DNA from: Arcuatula senhousia
Lineage: Eukaryota; Mollusca; Bivalvia; Mytilida; Mytilidae
Assembly (NCBI GenBank): GCA_963971305.1
Contig: OZ020305.1
Coordinates: 43,907,717-43,971,716 of the forward strand
Direction of reading: 5' to 3'
Length of the DNA: 64,000 nucleotides
In this document: one piece after another, positions 22,800 through 33,095 of the stretch
Numbering within the stretch: the first letter of the stretch is position 1
How the letters are laid out: each line of letters begins with the position of its first letter
Position numbers and translations under genes: made by a program
The notes under the pieces: generated by a model
The model's database searches: none
Seen by the model: the letters and a program-made list of their open reading frames with translations, nothing else
What the model was told of the DNA's origin: nothing

Positions 22800-23214
22800 A
22801 TGTTTAATTCCCTATTCGGACTGCAGAAATGCAATCCGTATATATGTTCAAAGTTTATGGGATGAGGTTTGGGCTGCCGCTGAGCACAACAAACTTCATG
22901 AGTTAAAACCACAGCTTGGGGAGAATCATGCTTCATTCCGATGCCGACGAGACCAAGTGGTCATCACTAGATGTCGTATTGGACATTCTAGAGTCACTCA
23001 TGGCCACTTGATGACACAAGAGAAGGAGGCACCTGTGTGCATCCCTTGTGACTCTCCGTATTCGGTGAAGCATGTTCTCCTTGACTGTGTTGATGTAGCT
23101 CCAATACGTGTGAAGTATTTCACCTGTGCTTCTATGCACGATTTGTTCAGCGGCACTCCAAACGATGCCATCATCCACTTCCTTAAGGAAGTTGGATTGT
23201 ATGCAAAATTATAG
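22741..23214 (+). pseudogene. LINE ORF2 segment 3: C-terminal CCHC region
   Basis: True reading of ORF2 resumes at about 22781 in this frame. It carries C-x2-C-x7-H-x4-C (CIPCDSPYSVKHVLLDC), a finger typical of the C-terminus of I/Nimb/Jockey-type ORF2 proteins, and ends with a natural TAG at 23212. The first ~14 codons from the listed ATG are out-of-frame text of segment 2. Confidence 0.82.
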
Positions 23215-23508
23215 TTTTGTTGTTTTTTAAATATTTTACTATTTATAAACATTTAATTTGTTTCACCTGATAATTTTGTATGTTCTATTTACAATTGTCG
23301 TTTGATAATATTAGTTTTAGCTTTTATTTAAATTATTTTAAGTGTTTACTTTTATTTATTTATTAGCAATAACAATTTGTTTTAGTCTCGGTCTTTTGAC
23401 TTAGTTTTACTTTAAAGATTTATTAAGTTATAACATGTTTTTGTCCCGATGATGGCTGCAATATCGCCGACGGGACATAAAGCAGATACCAATCAATCAA
23501 TCAATCAA
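23215..23508 (+). other. LINE 3' UTR and (CAAT)n tail
   Basis: AT-rich 3' UTR ending GATGATGGCTGC, ATATCGCCGACGGGACATAAA, GCAGATACC and five CAAT-type repeats. The phrase GGG(A/C)(C/G)-TAAA followed by ACCAA and a 4-bp repeat tail is shared with the SINEs, and is probably the recognition site of the RT. Confidence 0.7.
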
Positions 23509-23521
23509 TCAAACTTTTCAA

Positions 23522-24094
23522 AGAATATTATTCATTATTGTTTGTATAAGTTATAACATGTTTGTTGCTCTGAGGTTATCACCTTAACTCGTCATCATTG
23601 GTCAACGTCATCAATCACTATCAGGGCGGCAGGATTTTATTGGTTAGGAGATCGTTGCACGTGCTCCCATATCAACCTGGTCATTTCACACTAAAAAAAG
23701 TAATTGACGGAAGAATAAATAATCTCTAACAACACACAAAATAACACTGTAAAAATCAAATCGATAAAGTTCGGATACTGAGACATAAAGACAACAAATA
23801 AACACGAGACACAGGGGAACTCTCTTGAGAAGACCCGTTGTTACTGATAGTGGTGCACCGTGTTGGAAACAATGTCAAATATAGTGAAACAGGAACTGAC
23901 TCGACAGTGAAAAATACAGTAATAATTCAGGGTTCTCCATGGATCAAAATTTAATCATTCAGGCAGATTCACGTTATTTTGCACGGTGCACCATGACGCC
24001 TGGCTGTATGGTTCAAAACAATTCAAACAATATATCTAATTGCAACAATATTTATTTCTAACCTCATTTTTGTGGGGGAGACATATTGGTTTTT
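23522..24094. other. Spacer with a 12-bp inverted repeat
   Basis: TGGTGCACCGTG (23851-23862) and CACGGTGCACCA (23982-23993) are inverted, 119 bp apart, and each contains the palindrome GGTGCACC. Nothing else recognised. Confidence 0.4.
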
Positions 24095-24844
24095 ATACCC
24101 CCGCTTAGAAGTAGAGAGGGTATACTGTTTTACCCTTGTCCATCCGTCCGTCCGTAACAAAACGTCCGTCACAGTTTTCTAAGCAACTACATGAGATAGA
24201 GTTCTAATATTTTGTATATCGCTTTATCCTAAAGTACCATATGGTGTATACTGATTTTATGCTCCTAGGTAGTCTACTAACTTCCTGTTTACCGAATACT
24301 TAGGTTTTAACACATAATAGACATAAATGCAAAATTTCCGTCACAGTTTCCCAAGCAACTACATGAGATAGAGGTCTGATATTTTGTATACCGCTTTATC
24401 CTATAGTACCTTATGGTGTGTACTGATTTTATGCTCCTAGGTAGTCTACTTCCTGTTTACCGAATACTTAGGTTTTAACACATAATAGACATAAATGCAA
24501 AATTTCCGTCACAGTTTCCCAAGCAACTACATGAGATAGAGGTCTGATTTTTTGTATACAGCTTTATCCTATAGTACCATATGGTGTATACCGATTTTAT
24601 GCTCCTAGGTAGTCTACTTCCTGTTTACCGACTACTTAGGTTTTTACACATTATAGACATAAATGCAAAATTTTCGTCACAGTTTCCCAAGCAACTACAT
24701 GAGATAGAGGTCTCATATTTTGTATACAACTTTATCCTATAGTCCCATATGGTGTACAGTGATTTTATGTTCCTAGGTCAACTACTTCATGTTTACCGAG
24801 TATTTAAACTTGTATGCATGGCTTAGTTTGGGGAGCGGGGGTAT
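24095..24844. mobile_element. Tandem-core element with 11-bp TIRs
   Basis: ATACCCCCGCT (24095-24105) and AGCGGGGGTAT (24834-24844) are exact inverted repeats. Just inside the left end is a CCGTCCGTCCGT run. Then come four ~170-bp units, each with CGTCACAGTTT, CAACTACATGAGATAGAG, TTTATCCTA, TTATGCTCCTAGGT and CTTCCTGTTTACCGA (units at about 24170, 24341, 24510, 24676). No coding capacity. Confidence 0.75.
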
Positions 24845-24854
24845 CATTTGTGAG

Positions 24855-25570
24855 CATTAGCTCACAGATTAACTTGTTTGTCTTGTTCGTCTGTCCGTCG
24901 CAAAGCTTGTCAGCGAGTTCCTTTGAAACTACTGAACTGAATTCAATGAAACTTGGTATACAGGAAGGGCATCGCATGGAGTTGTGCATATTACCAGAAA
25001 ATTACGATTTTTGAAAAAAAAATAAAGGGAGTTTTATGGCCCTGTGAACTTAGATATTTGCTGAAAATCCTCATTTATCATCTTGTTATCTCAACTCCAC
25101 TGAAACTACTGCACCAAAATTAGTGAAACTAGGTTTACAGAAGGACACCATATGTAGTTGTGCATGTTACCAGGAATTTTTATCCTCATTTTTTGTGGGA
25201 GTTATGGCCCATTGAAGTTAGACATTTGCTGAAAATCCTCATTTATTATCTTGTCAGCGCAACTCCTCTTTAACTACTGAACTGAATTTAATGAAACTTG
25301 GTATACAGGAAGGACACCATATGAAGTCGTGCATATTGCAATAAAATTCTATTTCAATTTTGGGGGGATTTATGGCCCGGCGAAGTTAAACATTTTGGGA
25401 ATCCTTTTTCATCTTGTCAGCGCAACTCTTCTAAATCTACTGAACAGAATTCAAGGAGACTTGGTATGTTGGAAGGTCACCATATGTAATTTTGCATATT
25501 TCTAGGAAATTTTGATCCTCAATTTTTTTTATTTTTTTTTTTGGGGGGGGGGGTATGGACCTTTGAACTT
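24855..25570 (+). repeat. Tandem-core element, ~180-bp units
   Basis: Opens with TTAGCTCACAG and GTCTGTCCGTCG. It carries about four diverged units with TTGTCAGCG, AACTACTGAACTGAATT, AACTTGGTATACAGGAAGG, and TTTATGGCCC. Ends near a G run (25541-25550). The 3' boundary is unclear. Confidence 0.6.
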
Positions 25571-25889
25571 TTTAGAGGAAACGGGGAAAATATGATCGTT
25601 TTTGCAAATAAAAACAAACAAAAGCAAACATTTGTATAGTAATACATGAATATAATTTTATTCGTGTCCAGTTTTCTGTTATTTGTCCTTCTTCATATAT
25701 CTGCAGCGCTAGTAAAGTCAAAATTTTGTGATGAGAGTCCTTGGTTAGAAACAGTCACTAGGTTGTTCAAACGTCAGCATGGCTGAAGTTGAAGCTACGA
25801 TTGCAACGTGTTCTATTTATAAACAGCGAAATTCGTGACATTGAAAGACATCTTGAAAATCTTGAGAACATTTCTATAGCGACTTAAAC
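25571..25889. other. No recognised feature
   Basis: Spacer between tandem element and retrozyme array. No coding signal. Confidence 0.4.
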
Positions 25890-26211
25890 TCAGGCGTAGC
25901 AAAATTTATTGTCTGGAACTTTGCTGTAATTTTTATTTCGAACACACGTGAAGGTTAGCACTGCTGGTGGAGTTTTAATTCCCCGAGGTTAGCCCGCTCC
26001 GGCACCAACACTTTTGTGTTGGAGAACACATCAAAGCTTTAAATTATCTGTTTAAACTTCAAAATTGTCTAAAACCTAAGGTTCTTCCTACCCCAGACAT
26101 AGGTTGATTATCTTAGTAATAATTTGGTTCCCCAGTTTGGTATGTTTGGCTTTATTGTTCTTTGCTCTTCATAATCATATAGTATTTGGCATTTTCACTA
26201 TTTTTGGTAGA

Positions 26212-26255
26212 GCGCCTCTGATGAGTCTTGAATAGACGAAACGCGCGTCAGGGGT
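26212..26255 (+). ncRNA. Hammerhead ribozyme, unit 1/2 junction
   Basis: Stem I GCGCCT/AGGGGT (one G-G mismatch, so weakened), core CTGATGA, stem II GTC/GAC with loop TTGAATA, core GAA, stem III A-C/G-T around GCGC. Cleavage expected after GTC, between 26249 and 26250. Confidence 0.82.
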
Positions 26256-26567
26256 AGCAAAATTTATTGTCTGGAACTTTGTTGTAATTTTTATTTCGAA
26301 CACACGTGAAGGTTAGCACTGCTGGTGGAGTTTTAATTCCCCGAGGTTTGCCCGCTCCGGCACCAACACTTTTGTGTTGGAGAACACATCAAAGCTTGAA
26401 ATTATCCGTTTAAATTTCAAAATTGTCTAAAACCTAAGGTTCTTCCTACTCCAGACATAGGTTGATTATCTTAGTAATAATTTGGTTCCCCAGTTTGATG
26501 TTTGGCTTTATTGTTCTTTGCTCTTCATAATCATATAGTATTTGGCATTTTCACTATTTTTGGTAGA

Positions 26568-26611
26568 GCGCCTCTGATGAGTCTTGAATAGACGAAACGC
26601 GCGTCAGGCGT
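26568..26611 (+). ncRNA. Hammerhead ribozyme, unit 2/3 junction
   Basis: Complete: stem I GCGCCT/AGGCGT, core CTGATGA and GAA, stem II GTC/GAC, stem III ACGCGCGT, cleavage after GTC at 26605. Stem III is self-complementary, so two molecules could also pair as a double hammerhead. Confidence 0.88.
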
Positions 26612-26925
26612 AGCAAAATTTATTGTCTGGAACTTTGTTGTAATTTTTATTTCGAACACACGTGAAGGTTAGCACTGCTGGTGGAGTTTTAATTCCCCGA
26701 GGTTAGCCCGCTCCGGCACCAACACTTTTGTGTTGGAGAACACATCAAAGCTTTAAATTATCCGTTTTAATTTCAAAATTGTCTAAAACCTAAGGTTCTT
26801 CTTACCCCAGACATAGGTTGATTATCTTAGTAATAATTTGGTTCCCCAGTTTGATATGTTTGGCTTTATTGTTCTTTGCTCTTCATAATCATATAGTATT
26901 TGGCATTTTCACTATTTTTGGTAGA

Positions 26926-26969
26926 GCGCCTCTGATGAGTCTTGAATAGACGAAACGCACGTCAGGCGT
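26926..26969 (+). ncRNA. Hammerhead ribozyme, unit 3/4 junction
   Basis: As the previous copy, with one change in stem III (ACGCACGT), which leaves A-U and C-G pairs and a GCAC loop. Cleavage after GTC at 26963. Confidence 0.86.
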
Positions 26970-27008
26970 AGCAAAATTTATTGTCTGGAACTTTGTTGTA
27001 ATTTTTAT

Positions 27009-27190
27009 TAGGAAAGAAGCAAAGAGGCACCAATGGGTATTCGAGTGTCAAGAGTCCGAAAGGGCAACGACGAAACCGGTAAACACGAACAAGAACAGCA
27101 CGAAGAAACACAAAACATAAAATCAACCGAACGGAAATCAACAACGCGAACTCAAGTCGTAGTAAAAGTGAGAGGCGAAATGACAAAGTA
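27009..27190 (+). repeat. Dispersed SINE-like repeat
   Basis: GAGGCACCAATGGGTATTCG, AGTGTCAAGAGTCCGAAAGG, AACACGAACAAGAACAGCAC and CAACGCGAACTCAAGTCG match 8335-8520 and the reversed copy at 39100-39275. Confidence 0.7.
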
Positions 27191-28689
27191 TCGGTATTAA
27201 GTAAAAGTAAAACAATCTTTTATTGTTTTGCATTTTATTGCATTCATATTTTATTGCATTCATTATCACCAAATTTGATAGGGGCAAAAGTCGTCTTTGA
27301 AGTTCCTACATTTTGCACCAACGACAAAAGTGCTTGAGTTTCCGACCGACTTAAGCATTTTAAGTATTTTTTCGTCTTACTGGGTTTCTATTCAAAACGC
27401 ACGAACAAACTTCAATACTTATTTATTCGATATATTGTACAAATATTACCTTCTGACAAAAAGTTAACACCACAGCATTTCCTAGTTTTATCTTAATGTT
27501 TACAGGGACATAAAACGGTATTTTATATATGTTTTATGCATGGAAAATAAATTGTACTGTGTAAGCATAAAGGTAAAAAAATCTAGCATTTCTTGATCCG
27601 AGAAAATAGCGTTGAACGCCATTGATTCCAATAAGTAGATCGTGTATTAGTGGTGAATAGTTAAAAATGTATAATATTTTTTAAGAAAATACTTATCACG
27701 AACACTTAAAATTTATGTACGATTTCAGAATGTGGTTGGACTGGCAAGTACCGATTTCAGGTGTGTCGCATATATTCCTGTTGACTATGTAATAACGAAC
27801 CTTTTTTAACATTAGTGGTCAATGGTCGCATTAAATTATATTTGGGGAATATGATTGGTCATAAACTGTATGTTTCCTCGGCAACTACAAATTGCAGTTA
27901 CTTGATAGTTTATTAGGGGGCAATCGGCGTATATTGCGCTAATTTCAAGACAGTCGTGCTATTTTTAAAGAGCAAGTGGCTTACATGTTTCTCGTTTATA
28001 GAAAGCACCAAATAGGTATGTTGTCTCGTAGAATGATCTCGGAACCATCCAACTTGTACTTCCTGCTTGTCGAATGCCTCAAGTTTTACACAAACCATAA
28101 CATGGGTAATATAATGTTTAAGAGTTTCAACTTGCGTTTATAGCTTTTTATACGACCTCAAAAGGAGTATGTTCACAAAGGCCTATAATTGGCCCTGTAA
28201 TTGGGCTGATTTTTCATATTCAAGACATCTAACAGAATGCAATGGAAATAACTCACAGAATAACTATAATTAACAAATACAATAATTTTCTAGTGATAAA
28301 ATTGTGCTGTTTCCTTCAGTGACCCCCTAAATATGAGAAAAATTGGGAAAATCTTCATTTTTGTCCATTTTTTACCCCTTTTCACCTATAACCATTATTG
28401 TGCCAAAATCAAAAGTGGCCGCATGCTCTTACCAACATAGATTTTTGTTTATTTTATTTATTACTTCAAAGTAATTATTATAACCAAAAAATAATTTTGG
28501 TCAGAATATGCGGCCAACATTATAGTCATCATTTTTTACAGAAAAGAGGCTAAATATGTCAAAAATAGCGATTTTTAAAGAAGTTCATCAACTTTAAAGG
28601 TCTCTGCTGTTCACGAAATTCACAATTCATGCACAATTTTTAACATTTTATACAGTACAGAGTCTTATGGCCACTCTAGCAGCATTATT
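27191..28689. other. No certain feature
   Basis: AT-rich. The part from about 28140 (TATACGACCTCAAAAGG to CATTATTTTGTAGCTGTC) reads like a dispersed mollusc repeat, but no second copy lies in this window to prove it. Confidence 0.35.
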
Positions 28690-29640
28690 TTGTAGCTGTC
28701 TCGAATTTGAAATTTAGGGCCGTTATAACGTTATCGTGATGTGGTTGTCGTCGTCTGGGGGCATTTGGTTTCCATACGATAACTTGAGTAAATATTGACC
28801 GATTGTCATGAAATTTTATTATAATGTTTGTAATCACTGAAGGAAGGTTGGTATTGTATTTTGGGTTTGTGGCCCCTACCGTTTTAGGAAAAAATGGCTT
28901 AAACGGGTGTATTGACGAAACTGTTGTATCTAATGTTTATTCTCTTTTATTGATTCTGTCAACTAAATGTGTTTATGTTTTTGATTTGCTACAGGGGCCC
29001 AAAGACAGGCCACGCCCAAAAAAAAACTTTTTTGGGGGTCCATTTTTTAAAATATTTTTCTCATTGGAAACCTTGTGAAAACCCCTGCCTACGTTTTTCA
29101 ATGTGATTTGCAATATATCTTACCGTTTTAGAGAAATAAGGGGTCGAAGGGGAAAAAAACGCAATTAAAAAAAAATAGCTCTACACAAGAAATTTAGTTG
29201 TAGTTGGTCAGTCAATAAATATGATGTTTTTATATGATGATTATATCGACCATAGGAAGCTTCTTATTGCATTTGGGGTTTGTTGCAAAAACCATTTTAG
29301 AAAAAAAAAGGACCAAAAGGGGCTAAAATAGGTATTAACACAACTGTTGTAGAATGTTTATTGTTCATTCGATTTTGAAAAGTCTTTTTTATTGAATTCC
29401 TCATTAAACTTTGTCAACTTAATGTGTTAATGAAATTATGGGTCGAAGGGGCAAATAACGCCTTTTTTTTTAAAGTTTGTCACAAGAAATTTAGTTGTAG
29501 TGGGCAAGCCAATGGTTATGAAGTTTTAATATGATGAGTATATCAACTAAAAGAAACTAATCTTATTGCATTGGGGTAAGTGGCTTTACCAATTTAGAAA
29601 AAATAAGAAATTAGGGACCAAAGGGCCATTTGAATGTCAA
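28690..29640 (+). repeat. Degenerate tandem element, ~300-bp units
   Basis: Three diverged units sharing TATGATG-TTTTAATATGATGA, TTCTTATTGCATTTGGGGT and ACCATTTTAGAAAAAA (around 28830, 29220, 29515). It is preceded by ATCGTGATGTGG and TTGTCGTCGTCTG. The layout resembles the other tandem-core elements. The 84-codon frame at 28824 is a by-product. Confidence 0.45.
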
Positions 29641-30090
29641 TTATTTTTTTCTATTATGTGTCAAATGTGCATTTTAATGTTCACCACAGGATGCTTGTGT
29701 GGAAAAGCTTTGTAAGTCCACCATGGGCTGCATGAGACCAAAGCAATAGACTACAAATTTATCCGTATTGGGCCTCCAACGTACAGGGTTCAACTTGTTG
29801 CGATTGTATCATGCTGCGCTCGGCGTACAATGTAGCTATTTGGTATTTTTTGTACCCTGTCGCAACTCGGAGCGAGGACATAAAAATGCTGACAATAAGA
29901 GTGACCGTCCGTCACACTTTTTTCGTAGCAGATTTTTCAGGTACTTTTAATGTTAATCAGCTTTAGGTAGGGGTTTGATGTGGTAAGATGCGTTTCAGGG
30001 CTGTCGCCTATCTTCTTCCTGTTAAACGAGCCGACTTAGACTTTATTGCACTCGGCTCGAGGGACCCAGGAATTCAGTTCTTTTTTATTA
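29641..30090. repeat. Possible tandem-element right part
   Basis: CGGAGCGAGGACATAAAAA, GTGACCGTCCGTCAC, CTTCCTGTTAAACGAGCCGAC and TTGCACTCGGCTCGAGG resemble phrases of the tandem-core elements (compare 53090-53110). Only one unit is visible. Confidence 0.35.
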
Positions 30091-32480
30091 GGTTATTTGA
30101 CAATGCTATATATGAATACGCAAGACTCGTTTAAATAAAACTTGACTAAAACACAATTTGTTGGAATTAGAAGCAAATGATTGTTGAAATGGAACTTAAA
30201 CAGAAAATTACTTCTGTTCATGTATTTGGTTTTAATTCCTCTTTAATTGAACTAAATTCAATTTATGTTTTAGCTAAATTTCGTTCATACACATGCTCAA
30301 TTTAGATGATACATGTTAACATTTCCTTTGAGTGTTAAAAGAAGACTGGAAACATTATTAAGATTGAAGATAACACTTGTAGATTCCTCTTGATCTACAT
30401 TTGTAACGGAACTTGCTAAATTTTGATTGAATCTGATCAATAATCCTTTTCATGATTAATCACTGCAATCAGTAAGAGTCTGTTTAATTGATAGATTCAT
30501 TTTTTCTGTGATGCGAAAAGGATGTAAAGCGATACTTCTAAATAGCAACTGTTCAAAGTCTATTGGCAACAAAGTTATTTTACACAAATTGAACTTTATG
30601 CTGTGGAATAACGTCGAATTTATCAATATAACCCAAGGAAAAACCAAACAAGCATGTGTATTTTCATTGAATTGGAAACCGAAAGGAAAATAGATATACA
30701 AATATTATGGAATTCAATTGTTACATAGCGACTATTGTAATAATGTGAAAGATTATCAATTAATTAAGGTAAATTTATTAATTATTTATTCAATTAATTT
30801 AAATTCAATATTATTTACAATAGCATTAGCACGTAGATAATTTATCGATAATTCCTATTGTTGCATTATTTTTTTACATTAAAAATATACAATAGTAGTG
30901 ACAATGATAATAATGGAAGAGACGATTTTTGTATTCTGTAAGGAATTTGTATATTTAAAGTAGATCCATTGAGAAAAGGTAGGAGACAATGCATTATTCT
31001 TTAGGGCGCTTTTAACCTTTTATAGCGTCTATGATGGAAAAGTCTACTAATTTACAATGAAGCAAAACATTCCATGAAGCCACTGTTTATATGGAAGTTA
31101 AGCGTTGTATTTTGAACTGCTGATCGAAGTATCTTGAACATTTTAATGCATATTAAACTGGTAAAACCTGTTGTTCTGTATGTACGTGGAACAGGTCTGA
31201 CAAGTTTACATGCTTATATGCCTCTCAGATCACTAAAGATTCTTTTTAGCTGTTTCAGATCTTTGCCATCAACATTTGTTGAGAACCACATTATGTTGAG
31301 AACCTTAACATTTGTGTTTTTAACCGTCTAAAATATTCAAAAGTATTCTTTGCAAAGAAATCCGTCATATAAGTCTTTCTTGTTTACTTTTTGATATTCA
31401 AAGGCACTCGCAATAGAGTATAAACACCACAATTAAATTTCACAGTTATAAAGAAAAAAAATCTGATAAAATAGCACATTAATAGAGATTGTATCTGGTA
31501 ATTTACTTGTTCTTCCGGATGCTTGTGTTTATTGTAGATATATATTTTCAATACCAACAAATCAAGTTGGTTTATGTTGGTCGAGTCGTTGCTTTCGATC
31601 CTGTTGCTATCAATTGTTGTTTCCATAAACACATGAAGCTCTGATTTATGACTTTAAATGTTGCTTAAATGCATCGTTGTACACGTGCAACTACATAAAA
31701 GATGACATTTAGATTAAAAGCACTTTCAGCCAACAGTCATTAAGGAATTAATAGGAAAATTAAATTTTGATCTAATTTAAATTGAACTAAACCACATACT
31801 GTGTAGAGTTTAATGTTCTTATTGATACATGAATATAAAATGGATAACAAATTATGTATTGAAAAGGCTTGTCCAGAATATTTTTGACTTGACCAATTAC
31901 TTTTTTGGTGGGGGAAAATTTATAGTACGATCGGTTCAGTTCCATAACAAGAAGAAAACTTACATCAAAGTCCATTTAAGCTAAACATAGAAAAATACTA
32001 GACTTTACAACTTACCAAATCATATAGCAATGGAGCAATTTTAGAAGAAAAATCGATACAAGACTTTTTTCATGAAATAAAATAGAGTTCTCCCAACCAA
32101 AAGGGTATAAGGTCTTATGTGTATGTCGTTAATAGTCTGCTAGGTTTTAAGTGAATGGAGCTCCGAGACAAGATATTTCATCTGAATCCGTTTTGTCAAT
32201 GAAAAATCACCAAAAGGCTTTTAACAACAAGTTCATAAATAGTAATTTATTGATGAATGTCGATGTTAAGTATTCAACGGTCATATCACTGCATGACTCA
32301 GGAGCTCAAAACGAAGTCTTTAGCTAAAAAAAATGGTTCAGGTTAATCTTGGTTATTAAAATGACTATATAAACTTCTAAGGTTTCAAAGTATGATTTTT
32401 AAACAATGTGCACGGCGTGGCGACCAAACCACAGTGCAGTAAAATGTACATAGAATATTTCTATGTTTGTTCAATTAATT
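30091..32480. other. No recognised feature
   Basis: About 2.4 kb of AT-rich sequence. The open frames (30456-30701 minus, 31384-31632 minus and others) have no domain and no good splice sites. Confidence 0.45.
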
Positions 32481-32870
32481 CCTGTTGAAAAACATATTTA
32501 CTCCCATTTAAAAGAAGATTTAAATGTGCTCGTCGTTCCATCACACTCTGTAATTGCATATAACTCGGATACTATAACTCTTAAAATTCTATATGGAAAC
32601 AAGCGTTATGTTGGCATGGTGCTTTGTAAGTTGAGCTTTTTGATATTCGTCGAACATCTACTTCCTGTTAGCCGAACGCTTTGTATTTTCAACAAGGTGA
32701 AGGTATCGTTATGAAAGCGGAATTGTCACTTATCGGCTCACAGATTTTCATGTTACATGTAGACCTAAAAATAAAAACAGAAATTGCGGGGGTATTGCCA
32801 CCATCCACGACTTCGTCCGGCGCTATTAATAAAATATATAATGGCAGATATGCTTTCTATCACCGAAGGA
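32481..32870 (+). repeat. Diverged single-unit relative of the GGGGGTAT element
   Basis: TCGGATACTATAACTCTTAAA, TTGGCATGGTGCTTTG, ACATCTACTTCCTGTTAGCCGA and GCGGGGGTATTGCCACC follow the order seen at 24095-24844 (CTTCCTGTTTACCGA, then AGCGGGGGTAT). Left end not found. Confidence 0.4.
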
Positions 32871-33095
32871 CTGACCTTCGATGAAAGTCTTCAGGAGTAT
32901 CAGGTTCACGAATACGAACCTCCAGCCGGGGCCCCGCTTAATAACTAAATGAGAAGAATGTGTAAGACTAGATAAATTGAGATTTAGATGTTTATTTTAT
33001 ACAAAACATTGTTTTGGTTTTTGATCATATATGAATGCGCCACAGGAAAGGGGGGTAAATGCGCAGTCTTAAAAATGTACATTTACATTTACAAA

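Larger units (their letters stand above)
17467..23521 (+). mobile_element. Full-length I-superfamily LINE with 13-bp TSD
   Basis: Body 17480-23508 (about 6.03 kb) lies between perfect 13-bp direct repeats TCAAACTTTTCAA (17467-17479 and 23509-23521). It starts CCCCCGTGCGGGGTCGGG, has ~320-530 bp of leader, ORF1 with three zinc knuckles, and ORF2 with AP endonuclease, RT, RNase H and a C-terminal CCHC. It ends GACGGGACATAAAGC plus a (CAAT)n tail. RNase H downstream of RT and an ORF1 with knuckles place it in the I superfamily (I/Nimb-like). The perfect TSD and complete length indicate a recent insertion, but two one-base frameshifts break ORF2. Confidence 0.92.
25890..27008 (+). mobile_element. 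Retrozyme-type array: three ~357-bp units with hammerhead ribozymes
   Basis: Units start at 25891, 26249, 26605, with a 46-bp partial at 26963, so the period is 356-358 bp at very high identity. Each unit begins AGGCGTAGCAAAATT. Inside is a perfect hairpin (CCAACAC TTTT GTGTTGG, first at 26005-26022). Each ends in a type I hammerhead that closes only when read into the next unit. Tandem multimers whose monomers are cut out by hammerheads are the hallmark of retrozymes, non-coding elements thought to spread through circular RNA and borrowed reverse transcriptase. No protein is encoded. Confidence 0.88.

Noticed and set aside
23850..24010. Possible regulatory dyad after the LINE
   Set aside because: Only a single 12-bp inverted pair in unrecognised sequence; kept as a minor observation, not as a regulatory feature.
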